DNA of 64,000 bases from assembly GCF_003335045.1 (NCBI RefSeq), contig NZ_QOZG01000009.1, positions 124,001 through 188,000 on the forward strand, written 5' to 3'. Positions 1 to 7,499 of the stretch are shown piece by piece (the stretch's first letter is position 1; the number at the start of each line of letters is the position of its first letter). The notes under the pieces are model-generated. The model did no database searches, was not told the origin of the DNA, and saw only the letters and a program-made list of their open reading frames with translations. Position numbers and translations under genes: made by a program. The DNA is from Paramesorhizobium salinisoli (GTDB taxonomy: Bacteria > Pseudomonadota > Alphaproteobacteria > Rhizobiales > Rhizobiaceae).

Positions 1-163
1 TGGAAGCTTTTGAAGCGACATATTTCGCCGTGCGTGCGACGGGGTGCACTTGCCGGCATCCGGAGGGAAATCAGGACGGCCCTGATGAACGGAGAGCGGC
101 CCCGCCCTTGGGGAAGGACGAGGCTTGGATCTTCAATGGACCTCTTCCTACGGAACGGCGTAC
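1..163. other. No supported gene at the left edge
   Basis: I see no convincing coding sequence, RNA gene or repeat here. Short open frames cross it but have no recognisable protein and run antisense into the PadR gene that ends at 164. Confidence 0.5.
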
Positions 164-796
164 TCAGCCAAGGTCGATATCGTCGGGGTCCTGTGGCAGA
201 GCCTGGATCTCCTCGGCCGCTTTCCGCAGGATATCGGCGATCTTGCGCTGGGTCGGCGGGGCGGCATGGAGCCGATGGGCGAGCGCACCCTTGAGCGCGC
301 GGCGGGCTTCGTTTACTTCCGGTACCACTTCAGGGATGTCGCGGTCGTGTTCGCGGCCTTCCGAGCCATCGAACCATTGGCGCGCCCGTGCCAAGCGCTC
401 GCCGATTCGACGTATCCGTTCAAGTGCGGCTTCCGCCACCTTCCGATTCTGTTCGAGGTAGGACCGTCCGTCAGTGGTGATCGAGTACACCTTCTTGTTG
501 CCGTCGGCGGCGGAGACGGCATGACCGGTCTCCTCCAGATAGGTGAGCGTCGGGTAAATCACGCCCGGGCTGGGCGTGTAGAAGCCACTTGAGTGCTCCT
601 CAAGCGCCTTGATCACATCATAGCCATGGCGTGGTGCGTCTTCGAGCAGGGCAAGCACGACGAGCCGCAATTCGCCATCGCCGACGAAGCGTCCGAATCC
701 GCCGCCCATGCCGCGTCCGAGAGCGCGGGAAATTTGTCCGGAAAAGCCGCGAGGTCCGAAGTGGCGCTCGCCGTGGTGACAGCCATATCCATGCAT
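164..796 (-). CDS. PadR family transcriptional regulator
   Basis: A 210-residue PadR-type repressor. After a His/Gly-rich leader (residues 1-40) comes the PadR winged helix (about 42-115): helices around LRLVVLALL, the conserved HGYDVIKALEE, then SPGVIYPTLTYLEETG and a wing reading KKVYSITTDG. The C-terminal part (about 118-205) is charged and helical, as in PadR dimerisation domains. The ATG is preceded on the minus strand by an AAAGGAAA ribosome site. It is divergent from the EamA transporter at 1001, and the shared spacer carries two near-identical 12-bp palindromes, so autoregulation plus control of the exporter is a reasonable inference. PadR proteins commonly control efflux or detoxification genes; the ligand cannot be read from the sequence. 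Confidence 0.9.
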   Translation of the reverse strand: MHGYGCHHGERHFGPRGFSGQISRALGRGMGGGFGRFVGDGELRLVVLALLEDAPRHGYDVIKALEEHSSGFYTPSPGVIYPTLTYLEETGHAVSAADGNKKVYSITTDGRSYLEQNRKVAEAALERIRRIGERLARARQWFDGSEGREHDRDIPEVVPEVNEARRALKGALAHRLHAAPPTQRKIADILRKAAEEIQALPQDPDDIDLG

Positions 797-817
797 GGGA
801 ATTTCCTTTCGTTATAG

Positions 818-867
818 CTTAAGATATAACTTAAGCCATCCGAGAATGGATCGTCAAGATATATCTT
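818..867. promoter_or_regulatory. Candidate PadR operators
   Basis: Two related palindromes lie just upstream of the PadR start: AAGATATAACTT at 821-832, itself flanked by CTTAAG at 818-823 and 830-835, and the perfect AAGATATATCTT at 856-867. They are 35 bp apart centre to centre and sit between the divergent padR and exporter genes. Being PadR binding sites is inferred from position and symmetry. Confidence 0.6.
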
Positions 868-1000
868 ACGTACTATCTAGTGGATGCAACGATCGGTGCA
901 ATCAGGGGAGATCCTGTCAGTATTCGGTCGGCACCGAAGCGTTACGAGGTATCCTGCCTTTAGAAGTGACCACATTCACACGCAACGGGAACTGACAGGA

Positions 1001-1930
1001 ATGATCAACAAACCGGATCGAACCAGGGATCTGGCGCTACTTCTCGCGCTTTCAGCTCTGTGGGGTGCGTCTTACACATTCATCAAGATTGGCGTCGAAA
1101 CCATCCCGCCGGTGACGCTGATCGCCGCCCGGACTCTGATTGCCGGTGGCATATTGCTTGCCATCATACGATGGCGGGGCCTGGTTTTGCCGAAGGACTT
1201 GGTGACCTGGCGGCGTTTCCTTGTCCAGGCGTGTCTCAACAGCGTTATCCCCTTCACGCTTATCGCATGGGCGGAGCTCACCGTGGATGCGGGACTGGCA
1301 ACGATCCTCAACGCGACTTCACCTATCTTCACCCTCCTGCTGACAGTCCTTATCACGCGGCACGAGCCCATTGCTCCGCGTAAGCTCTTCGGCATGATTG
1401 CCGGCATTACCGGCACCGGCCTGATCATCGGCATCCAGGCGCTGACAGGCTTTGGTGATCAGTTGTGGGCACAACTTGCCATCGTGGCGGCGACGATCTG
1501 CTATGCGGGCGCAGCGATCTTCGGGACAAATTTCAAGGGGCTCGATCCGATGATGCCGGCGGCCGGGTCACTGATCTCCGGCGCGATCATCCTCATTCCG
1601 GTCAGCCTCGTGGTCGACCGACCATGGACCCTGACCCCGTCGTGGGAATCCATCCTGGCCTTGCTTTGCCTTGCGATTTTCTCGACCGCGCTTGCCCTGG
1701 TGATCTATTTCCGGCTCCTGCATACGCTCGGCTCTGTCGGCACGACCGCGCAGGCCTATCTGCGCGTGCCGATCGGGGTGGCTATCGGCGTCCTTTTTCT
1801 CGACGAAACGCTCAGCCCGACCGCCTGGATCGGCCTTGTCTGCATTATCGCCGGCGTGGCTGCGATGACGATCCCTCCGAAGGCGCGTGTCAAGCGATCA
1901 TCGCGAGCAGCAGGGTGCGGCGAATGCTGA
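1001..1930 (+). CDS. EamA/DMT superfamily transporter
   Basis: A 309-residue inner-membrane protein with about ten hydrophobic helices in two EamA repeats: the first opens with LALLLALSALWGASYTFIKIG and the second near LWAQLAIVAATICYAGAAIFG. The end of repeat two, AQAYLRVPIGVAIGVLFLDETLSPTAW, is typical of RhaT/YdcZ-like drug/metabolite exporters. An in-frame open stretch reaches back to 884, but the extra 39 residues are hydrophilic and do not resemble the family, so I place the start at ATG 1001. The substrate is unknown; the divergent PadR regulator favours export of a toxic or signalling small molecule. It converges on the FAD-protein gene with only 28 bp between stops. Confidence 0.85.
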   Translation: MINKPDRTRDLALLLALSALWGASYTFIKIGVETIPPVTLIAARTLIAGGILLAIIRWRGLVLPKDLVTWRRFLVQACLNSVIPFTLIAWAELTVDAGLATILNATSPIFTLLLTVLITRHEPIAPRKLFGMIAGITGTGLIIGIQALTGFGDQLWAQLAIVAATICYAGAAIFGTNFKGLDPMMPAAGSLISGAIILIPVSLVVDRPWTLTPSWESILALLCLAIFSTALALVIYFRLLHTLGSVGTTAQAYLRVPIGVAIGVLFLDETLSPTAWIGLVCIIAGVAAMTIPPKARVKRSSRAAGCGEC

Positions 1931-1958
1931 GAGGGCTGTGAAGTCCCCATCAATTACC

Positions 1959-3443
1959 TCATCCACGCCGAAGCTCCTGGCGACGTTGGCGTGGAGCCTG
2001 ATCAGGAGCGTATTTATCAGCTATTTGCCCGGCTACCCAAGAAGCTTGCCGAGAGGCGGTGTGAAGGAAGTTGGCGAAGGGAATGCGAATCCCCGAGGCC
2101 GGACCGATAGCCCAGATGCGTTCCGGCCCGTGGGTGACAGATAAAACCACCCGTAGATCGCTGCTGAGCTGCGTGACCTCCATGTCATGCGAAAAGCAAC
2201 CCCCGAAGTAAAGCGTTCTGCCCCGATGATACAGCGGCGGCGGCGAGAACCCGGTGGCTGCCACCACCAGATCGAACTTGTCAGTACTCACCGCATCAAT
2301 CTTCTTCGTGCTGATGCTGCCTTCATCAATACGCGCAAGAAGCTGCTGAGCTAGCGGCAGGGTAATGGAAGTCACGTACCGCCAAAGGAATTCCCTGTCG
2401 TTGGCGACGGGAGCCCCAGCATCTACAATAGCGTCAATAATGCCTACAATAGAATCTTGCCAAGGGCACATGTCGTGCTCTGCCAGATACGTTTCTTCCC
2501 TCAACATGCTCACGGGATCCCTCGCTGGCGCCAGTTGCCCGCTTAGTGGAGGGAAACCGCGCCGCTGGCAGTCTTCATCAACTAAACGGCGGAAATCCGC
2601 CGGAGCATCGACAAGTTGGCCACCCTGATATTCATGATATAGGGTCCGTGTACGAACCGCGGGGAATTGGCCTGTACGGGAGCACATGGTGACCCGGCTC
2701 CCCGCCGCACAAAGAACAAGCGCAGCATCTATTCCGGACTGCCCTTGACCTATAACCAAGGCGTTGCGCCCCGCCAGCCTTCGCAATCTGGTAGAGGGGT
2801 ATGGAGGGATTCCGGATATTCCCAATGGCCGCTGCACATCCCCGAACCCAACTGCGACAACGACATCGCTTGCATGGATATGGCTCCCGCTCTCAAGCAA
2901 GAGATCATATCCATGTGACGTCCCCCTTGCGGACCAGGCGCGGTCGGTGATCTGTACTATTTCGATCCCATGAACTGCAGCCGTTGCACAAGCTTCGAGG
3001 AAGCGTGTCCGGCAATATTTCCCGACGACGTGACGCGGAACGCTGCGTGACTTCTTGGATTCGTCGAGAAATTCAAGGAAGTCTTCCGGTCGGTCCGGAA
3101 AAAGCGAGTTTATACGGTGGGAGGTATTCGTGAGCAGAAGAGGGTCAACGTCATCAAAGACCGACGGATATTCGGTTTCGCAAGGATCCACTACGGTGAT
3201 GCGTGAGCCTCGTGCAAGCGAATGCACAAGGTGTACGACAGCCGCTGTCCCGCAGGCTCGTCCTCCGATCACCACGACGTTCTGGAAATTCTGGAATGCA
3301 GAACGAGGTATCGCAGTTTTAGTAGACAAAGCAGGTCTCCTCGATTGCCGACTTGGAGCCGGTGTTTGAATTACCGCTGTGAGACTTTCGAAGTTCACAA
3401 AGATGCCGCCCGCTGCTATTTTGCAGCGCGCATCGAACGGCAA
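1959..3443 (-). CDS. FAD/NAD(P)-binding oxidoreductase
   Basis: A roughly 480-494-residue protein of the FAD/NAD(P)-binding type (NAD_binding_9-like). It has an N-terminal Rossmann strand VVVIGGRACGTAAVVHL at about residues 55-72, a second dinucleotide site ALVIGQGQSGIDAALVL near the middle, and the late flavoprotein motif FDLVVAATGF. In the first motif the third glycine expected of GxGxxG is an arginine (GGRACG, codon CGA), which could weaken FAD binding. The start is uncertain: 3443 is a TTG, and a GTG at 3398 is an alternative with a G-rich upstream site. It lies about 30 bp downstream of the P450 gene, so the two are probably cotranscribed and may act on the same substrate or electron path. 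The reaction is unknown. Confidence 0.75.
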   Translation of the reverse strand: MPFDARCKIAAGGIFVNFESLTAVIQTPAPSRQSRRPALSTKTAIPRSAFQNFQNVVVIGGRACGTAAVVHLVHSLARGSRITVVDPCETEYPSVFDDVDPLLLTNTSHRINSLFPDRPEDFLEFLDESKKSRSVPRHVVGKYCRTRFLEACATAAVHGIEIVQITDRAWSARGTSHGYDLLLESGSHIHASDVVVAVGFGDVQRPLGISGIPPYPSTRLRRLAGRNALVIGQGQSGIDAALVLCAAGSRVTMCSRTGQFPAVRTRTLYHEYQGGQLVDAPADFRRLVDEDCQRRGFPPLSGQLAPARDPVSMLREETYLAEHDMCPWQDSIVGIIDAIVDAGAPVANDREFLWRYVTSITLPLAQQLLARIDEGSISTKKIDAVSTDKFDLVVAATGFSPPPLYHRGRTLYFGGCFSHDMEVTQLSSDLRVVLSVTHGPERIWAIGPASGIRIPFANFLHTASRQASWVAGQIADKYAPDQAPRQRRQELRRG

Positions 3444-3473
3444 TTTGTTTGAATCAGGCCCTGAGCTGGAAAG

Positions 3474-4697
3474 TCATGAAAGCCGTACGGGCAGCGCCCG
3501 GAATCCGTTCATGATCCACGACTCCACCGGCTCCAGGTTTTGGGTAGGTTCCGCAAGTTCTATTTGCGGAAACCGGTCAAAGAGATGCGAGAAGGCAATT
3601 TCCGCTTCGACTCGGGCCAGCAGCGCGCCGAGGCAGACATGGACGCCATGTCCGAATGCAAGATGCCTCTTGTTGGGGCGCGTTGCGTCAAACTGTTCGG
3701 CATCTGCACCAAAGAACGCTGGGTCACGACCAGCAGCAGCAAGTCCAACTATGATAGCGTCCCCTTTTGGGATCGTTACCCCGCCCAGTTCGATATCCTC
3801 CGCAGCAAAGCGCAGCGGAAGGTTGGCAACGGAGGGCTCGTAGCGCAACGTTTCTTCGATCACGTCGTGCCAGGTGATCACCGAATTGCGCAGCAGTTCC
3901 ATCTGATCCGGGCGGGACAAGATGGTGACAATCGCATTCCCAAAGAGATGAGCGGTGGTCTCGTACCCACCCATCATCAGCACGAGGATCGTCCCGATAA
4001 GCTCATCTTCACTCAGCTGCGAGCCACCTTCTTCCGTCCTGGCCACAATCAAGGCACTGGTCAGGTCGTCGCCCGGCTTCTGTCCCTTCGCGGAGATCAG
4101 TTCCTTGATAATGGTGTGGATTTCCGCATGGGTTCTGACGACTTCCTCGGGAGTTGCAGCAGTGTGGAATAGCCCCCGGACACAGCGGCACATGCGCTCA
4201 CGCATACCCGCCTCTGTGATGCCCATCAGTTCACAAAACACCCTGATTGGGATTTCTTGAGTATATTCCGGGCACAGATCAACGATCTTACCCCGTTGCG
4301 AGGTAAGCTTGTTCAAACAGTCAAAAGTAATCTCTTCGATCGAGGGCCGCAGGGCTTCTACCCTGCGAGGCGTCAAGGTTTTAGATACAATTCCGCGCAG
4401 TCTACGATGCTCTGACCCATGGGCAGTAAACATATTCTGGGCATCGAGCCATGTGAATAGAGGCCATTCCCGCGGAATTTTCCCGTCAATCCATGCCGGC
4501 CAATGCTTGCGTGGGTCTCTGGACACACATGGGTCCGAAAACATTTTTTTCTGAATGGCATAGGAAGTCACTGCCCAAGCCGGAACGCCATTGAGTTCCA
4601 CGCGTGTTACATCCCCACGCTGACGCAGCTGGGCGACCTCGCCGTAAACGTCGCGCCCCTTAGGGTCCATTATGTAAGATTGGATGGTATTTTCCAT
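3474..4697 (-). CDS. Cytochrome P450
   Basis: A 407-residue soluble bacterial class P450. Visible hallmarks: the I-helix oxygen-activation motif GGYETT (mid-protein), the ExxR pair in EETLRYEP, and the haem loop FGHGVHVCLG with the cysteine ligand near residue 355. The ending FRALPVRLS resembles actinobacterial-type CYP107-like enzymes. I chose ATG 4697 because GGAGAG sits seven bases upstream; in-frame ATG 4712 and TTG 4715 lack such a site. It needs an electron donor; no ferredoxin or ferredoxin reductase gene is adjacent, only the downstream FAD/NAD(P)-binding protein. The AT-rich spacer and transposase remnant upstream suggest lateral transfer. The substrate is not predictable. Confidence 0.93.
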   Translation of the reverse strand: MENTIQSYIMDPKGRDVYGEVAQLRQRGDVTRVELNGVPAWAVTSYAIQKKMFSDPCVSRDPRKHWPAWIDGKIPREWPLFTWLDAQNMFTAHGSEHRRLRGIVSKTLTPRRVEALRPSIEEITFDCLNKLTSQRGKIVDLCPEYTQEIPIRVFCELMGITEAGMRERMCRCVRGLFHTAATPEEVVRTHAEIHTIIKELISAKGQKPGDDLTSALIVARTEEGGSQLSEDELIGTILVLMMGGYETTAHLFGNAIVTILSRPDQMELLRNSVITWHDVIEETLRYEPSVANLPLRFAAEDIELGGVTIPKGDAIIVGLAAAGRDPAFFGADAEQFDATRPNKRHLAFGHGVHVCLGALLARVEAEIAFSHLFDRFPQIELAEPTQNLEPVESWIMNGFRALPVRLS

Positions 4698-5071
4698 GAT
4701 GCCGCTCTCCATCAACTGATTTATTGAGCTCTGTACCGCCAGATATATTTCACCTGTTGGGCGGTATCATTGCGCAGTAACTTCAGATGCACGGGAATAG
4801 ACAATGATTAATTTTGTATTGCCACTTTAGTATAGCCAGGACTAACGTTCCTAATTAAAAATATTTAATGTAGAAATACAAACCTACATCCAACAATACG
4901 TGAGATTTTCTATAAACTTGAAATAATATACTATAATATAGTTGGTTGAATATTTACTATTAATGTAATTAAATATATATTTGAATCAAATATTTACTAA
5001 AATTTTGTTGATATTGCCTCCCCCGGCGCCTGATCGGGAGGCAAATTGAGAACAGGAAACCTCCGCCAGGC
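4698..5071. other. AT-rich spacer upstream of the P450 gene
   Basis: No gene seen. From about 4740 to 5013 the DNA is strikingly AT-rich compared with the rest of the window, with runs such as aaataatatactataatata. It probably holds the P450 promoter on the minus strand. It ends in a 9-bp inverted repeat (TTGCCTCCC at 5014-5022, GGGAGGCAA at 5036-5044) just before the transposase fragment. Confidence 0.6.
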
Positions 5072-5167
5072 TGCATTTACGACACCGACCGCGGATGCCA
5101 CTACGCAAGTGAAACCTAACGGCGGGCGCTCGACACGGCTGACCTGAAAGGCTCGATGAGCACTATC
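5072..5167 (+). pseudogene. IS3-family transposase remnant
   Basis: In this frame the DNA reads CIYDTDRGCHYASET, a stop, RRALDTADLKGSMSTIR. This matches the catalytic-core region of IS3-type OrfB integrases, which usually read HHSDRGxQYAS..YR..L...GL..SMSRxG and include the second catalytic aspartate (in TDRG). The tyrosine codon has become TAA, and nothing recognisable lies on either side, so this is a decayed fragment of about 95 bp. I did not find the element's terminal repeats. Confidence 0.65.
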
Positions 5168-5216
5168 CGCAAACCCCTATCACAATGTGCAGGCCGATAG
5201 CGTGTGAACCTCATGT

Positions 5217-5241
5217 GGAACATTGCCCGCTTATCGACGTT
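5217..5241 (+). promoter_or_regulatory. EcfG-type stress promoter for the SDR-SIR2 unit
   Basis: GGAAC at 5217-5221 and CGTT at 5238-5241 separated by 16 bp, matching the GGAAC-N16/17-CGTT consensus of the alphaproteobacterial general stress sigma factor EcfG. The -10 element ends 58 bp before the SDR start at 5300. Confidence 0.7.
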
Positions 5242-5299
5242 CCTTTTATCCGTGAACCTCACCACCCAGCCATCATCATCAAAAGAAGTGGGCATTGCC

Positions 5300-6157
5300 A
5301 TGTTAGATTATCCGACGCCGCCATTTCCCGAGCAAAAACAGCCGATGCCGGGCTTTACGGCCAAGATGAACCCTGTTCCTGATCATGGAGAGAAAAGCTA
5401 CAAGGGGTCCGGCCGGTTGACCGGCAAGAAGGCCGTGATCACCGGCGCTGACAGCGGCATTGGCCGGGCGGTTGCGCTGGCCTATGCACGAGAAGGCGCC
5501 GATGTTCTGATTTCCTATCTGAACGAGGACGGCGATGCCGAAGAGACGAAGCGGCTGATCGAGGAGGCGGGCCGCAAGGCGGTGCTCGTTCCCGGCGATA
5601 TTCAATCGCCCGCCCATTGCCGTTCAATGATCGACACAGCGGTAAAGGAACTCGGTGGCATCGACATTCTCGTCAACAACGCCGCGCATCAAGCCTCCTT
5701 CAGCGATATAGGCGACATTTCCGACGAGGAATGGGAATTGACCTTCAAGGTGAATATCCATGCCATGTTCTATCTGACCAAGGCCGCGGTTCCGCATATG
5801 AAGCCCGGCAGCGCCATCATCAATACGGCGTCGATCAATTCTGACAATCCCAATCCCAGCCTTCTTGCCTATGCAACGACGAAGGGCGCCATCCAGAATT
5901 TCACCGCGGGTCTTGCCCAGTTGCTGGCTGAAAAGGGTATCCGTGCCAACACGGTCGCGCCCGGTCCGATCTGGACACCGCTCATTCCTTCTACCTTGCC
6001 TGAGGATTCCGTGGCCAATTTTGGCAAGCAGGTTCCGATGAAGCGGCCGGGTCAGCCGGCAGAACTCGCCACGACCTATGTGATGCTTGCCGATCCGCTG
6101 TCGAGCTATGTTTCAGGCGCAACCGTCGCGGTAACCGGCGGCAGGCCGATCATCTAG
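5300..6157 (+). CDS. SDR family oxidoreductase, YghA-type
   Basis: A 285-residue classical short-chain dehydrogenase with an extended N-terminus (PFPEQKQPMPGFTAKMNPVPDHGEKSYKGSGRLTGK) characteristic of the YghA/general-stress SDR group. The cofactor motif is GADSGIGRA, the NNAA signature is NNAAHQ, and the catalytic pair is in YATTKGA. These are predicted NAD(P)-dependent aldehyde or ketone reductases; the physiological substrate is not established. The start is ATG 5300; an open frame runs back to 5204 but would place coding sequence over the stress promoter motif at 5217-5241. It is followed after 20 bp by the SIR2-family gene, so the two form a likely operon. Confidence 0.9.
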   Translation: MLDYPTPPFPEQKQPMPGFTAKMNPVPDHGEKSYKGSGRLTGKKAVITGADSGIGRAVALAYAREGADVLISYLNEDGDAEETKRLIEEAGRKAVLVPGDIQSPAHCRSMIDTAVKELGGIDILVNNAAHQASFSDIGDISDEEWELTFKVNIHAMFYLTKAAVPHMKPGSAIINTASINSDNPNPSLLAYATTKGAIQNFTAGLAQLLAEKGIRANTVAPGPIWTPLIPSTLPEDSVANFGKQVPMKRPGQPAELATTYVMLADPLSSYVSGATVAVTGGRPII

Positions 6158-6177
6158 ATCAACGGAGGAGCGCCTGC

Positions 6178-7050
6178 TTGGCCAACCACCGGCCCGACCA
6201 TCATGTGGAGCCCGGCCATAGTGTGGAGATGGACTGCTTGCTGGAAAGTCTGGCCCGATCTGTAAGGCAGCGGCACGTCATATTGTTCGTCGGCGCCGGC
6301 GTATCGATGAGCGTCGGGCTGCCCTCCTGGCAAATGTTGACCGAACATATGGCGGACGAACTCGGGCTGGACCAGGATGTGATCGGCGAGGGAGGCGCCG
6401 ATTATCAGACGATTGCGGAATACTATCGCCTGAAGCTCGGCAGCATGGATCGGTTGCGCGACTGGATGAAGGAGAACTGGCAGGTGTCACGACAGAAAGT
6501 CGAGGCTTCGCCGATTCATTCGCTCATCGTGGCGCTGGACTTTCCGATCATCTATACGACGAATTACGACAGCAACCTCGAAGTCGCCTTCGAAATCCAT
6601 GGCCGCGACTACGTGAAAGTCGCCAATGCGCGCGACGTGGCACGGGCTGCCGCCGACGTGACACAGATTGTCAAATTCCACGGCGACTTCGATGATGAAG
6701 CATCGCTCGTTTTAGCCGAGACTGATTACTTCGAAAGATTGTCGTTCGATTCCCCACTTGACGTGAAATTCCGCTCAGATGCGTTGGGCCGGACGGTTCT
6801 CTTCATCGGCTACAGCATGTCAGATATGAACATCAGGCTTTTGCTGCACCGGCTGTGGAGCACCTGGCATCGCTCGGGCTATGAGCGCGATCGCCCGGCC
6901 TCCTTCATCTTCATGCCCGACCCAAACCCGGTGCAAGAAGCGGTTCTGCGCCGCTGGGGGATATCGGTTGTGAGCGAACGGGAAGATCATCCAGGACGCG
7001 CCCTGGAGGTTTTCCTGTCAAAGCTCAAGCAGATGGTCGATCAGGGATAG
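6178..7050 (+). CDS. SIR2-family protein (putative NADase)
   Basis: A 290-residue single-domain SIR2-like protein. The nucleotide-binding motif VGAGVSMSVGLPSW lies at residues 38-51, the TTNYDSNLE motif at 127-135 supplies the conserved Asn129 and Asp131, the candidate catalytic His168 is in KFHGD, and FIGYSMSD (209-216) closes the fold. No zinc-ribbon cysteine cluster is visible, so it resembles the SIR2_2 group, which in several phage-defence systems destroys NAD, rather than a histone deacetylase. The start is a TTG: the AACGGAGGAG site ends seven bases before it, and the first in-frame ATG is far less favourable. It sits 20 bp after a stress-promoter-driven SDR gene. No known defence partner (TIR, HerA, Argonaute) is next to it, so the role remains inference. 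Confidence 0.85.
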   Translation: MANHRPDHHVEPGHSVEMDCLLESLARSVRQRHVILFVGAGVSMSVGLPSWQMLTEHMADELGLDQDVIGEGGADYQTIAEYYRLKLGSMDRLRDWMKENWQVSRQKVEASPIHSLIVALDFPIIYTTNYDSNLEVAFEIHGRDYVKVANARDVARAAADVTQIVKFHGDFDDEASLVLAETDYFERLSFDSPLDVKFRSDALGRTVLFIGYSMSDMNIRLLLHRLWSTWHRSGYERDRPASFIFMPDPNPVQEAVLRRWGISVVSEREDHPGRALEVFLSKLKQMVDQG

Positions 7051-7051
7051 A

Positions 7052-7073
7052 GCGGTCCCCCCAAGGGGACCGC
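7052..7073. terminator. Bidirectional terminator
   Basis: A perfect 9-bp stem (GCGGTCCCC / GGGGACCGC) with a CCAA loop between the convergent SIR2 and entericidin genes. No strong T-run follows, but position and stem strength fit a shared terminator. Confidence 0.7.
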
Positions 7074-7087
7074 CAACGGGCAGGGCT

Positions 7088-7285
7088 TCAGTAAGTTGTC
7101 ATACGACGCGGCTTCTTCGTTGTACGGGGGGGCGTCGTCGCCGCCTGATTAACCTGCTCGCCCGCGCTCTGCGTCGCATTCACCGCGTTCGCGGTATCAG
7201 CACCTGCTCCACGGATGGTGTTGGCGCATGCCGAAAGCGTCATCAGAACAGCGGCGAGAGCCACAAGGGTCGTGGTGATTTTCAT
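7088..7285 (-). CDS. Entericidin EcnA/B-like lipoprotein
   Basis: A 65-residue small lipoprotein: a signal peptide (MKITTTLVALAAVLMTL), lipobox LSAC with Cys19, then ANTIRGAGADTANAVN, the short conserved stretch of the entericidin family. Entericidins are small envelope lipoproteins with toxin/antidote roles in enterobacteria; in alphaproteobacteria they are often part of the general stress regulon. The C-terminal tail (TTPPRTTKKPRRMTTY) is Pro/Thr/basic and variable. A GGAAC-N17-CGTT motif lies upstream at 7321-7346 on the same strand, supporting EcfG control. Confidence 0.88.
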   Translation of the reverse strand: MKITTTLVALAAVLMTLSACANTIRGAGADTANAVNATQSAGEQVNQAATTPPRTTKKPRRMTTY

Positions 7286-7320
7286 TATTTTTGATCCATT
7301 TCGTTGAAACGTTCAACATG

Positions 7321-7346
7321 AACGCTGATCAGCCCCGAAAGGTTCC
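7321..7346 (-). promoter_or_regulatory. EcfG-type stress promoter for the entericidin gene
   Basis: On the minus strand GGAAC (7346-7342) and CGTT (7324-7321) are separated by 17 bp. The motif ends 35 bp before the entericidin start codon. Confidence 0.75.
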
Positions 7347-7417
7347 CGCGACACGCGTCTTGGGTGACTGGACGGCGAACCGCGTGTGCGCCTTCAACAT
7401 GCTGGACATAACATCCT

Positions 7418-7442
7418 GGAACTAAGAGGCTTTCGTGGCGTT
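7418..7442 (+). promoter_or_regulatory. EcfG-type stress promoter for the DUF6766 gene
   Basis: GGAAC at 7418-7422 and CGTT at 7439-7442, spacer 16 bp, 57 bp upstream of the start at 7500. With the entericidin motif it forms a divergent promoter pair. Confidence 0.75.
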
Positions 7443-7499
7443 TCCGATGCATCCCTGGTTCTACAGAGTTCCTGAAATTGCTCTGGAAAGGTTTGCACG

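Noticed and set aside
4860-5010. A possible nod box or replication origin in the AT-rich spacer
   Set aside because: I compared it with the nod-box pattern and saw no matching 47-bp structure; there are no iterons or partition genes nearby.
6178-7087. A known multi-gene phage-defence system around the SIR2 gene
   Set aside because: No TIR, HerA, Argonaute or other effector gene lies next to it. The neighbours are a stress SDR and an entericidin.
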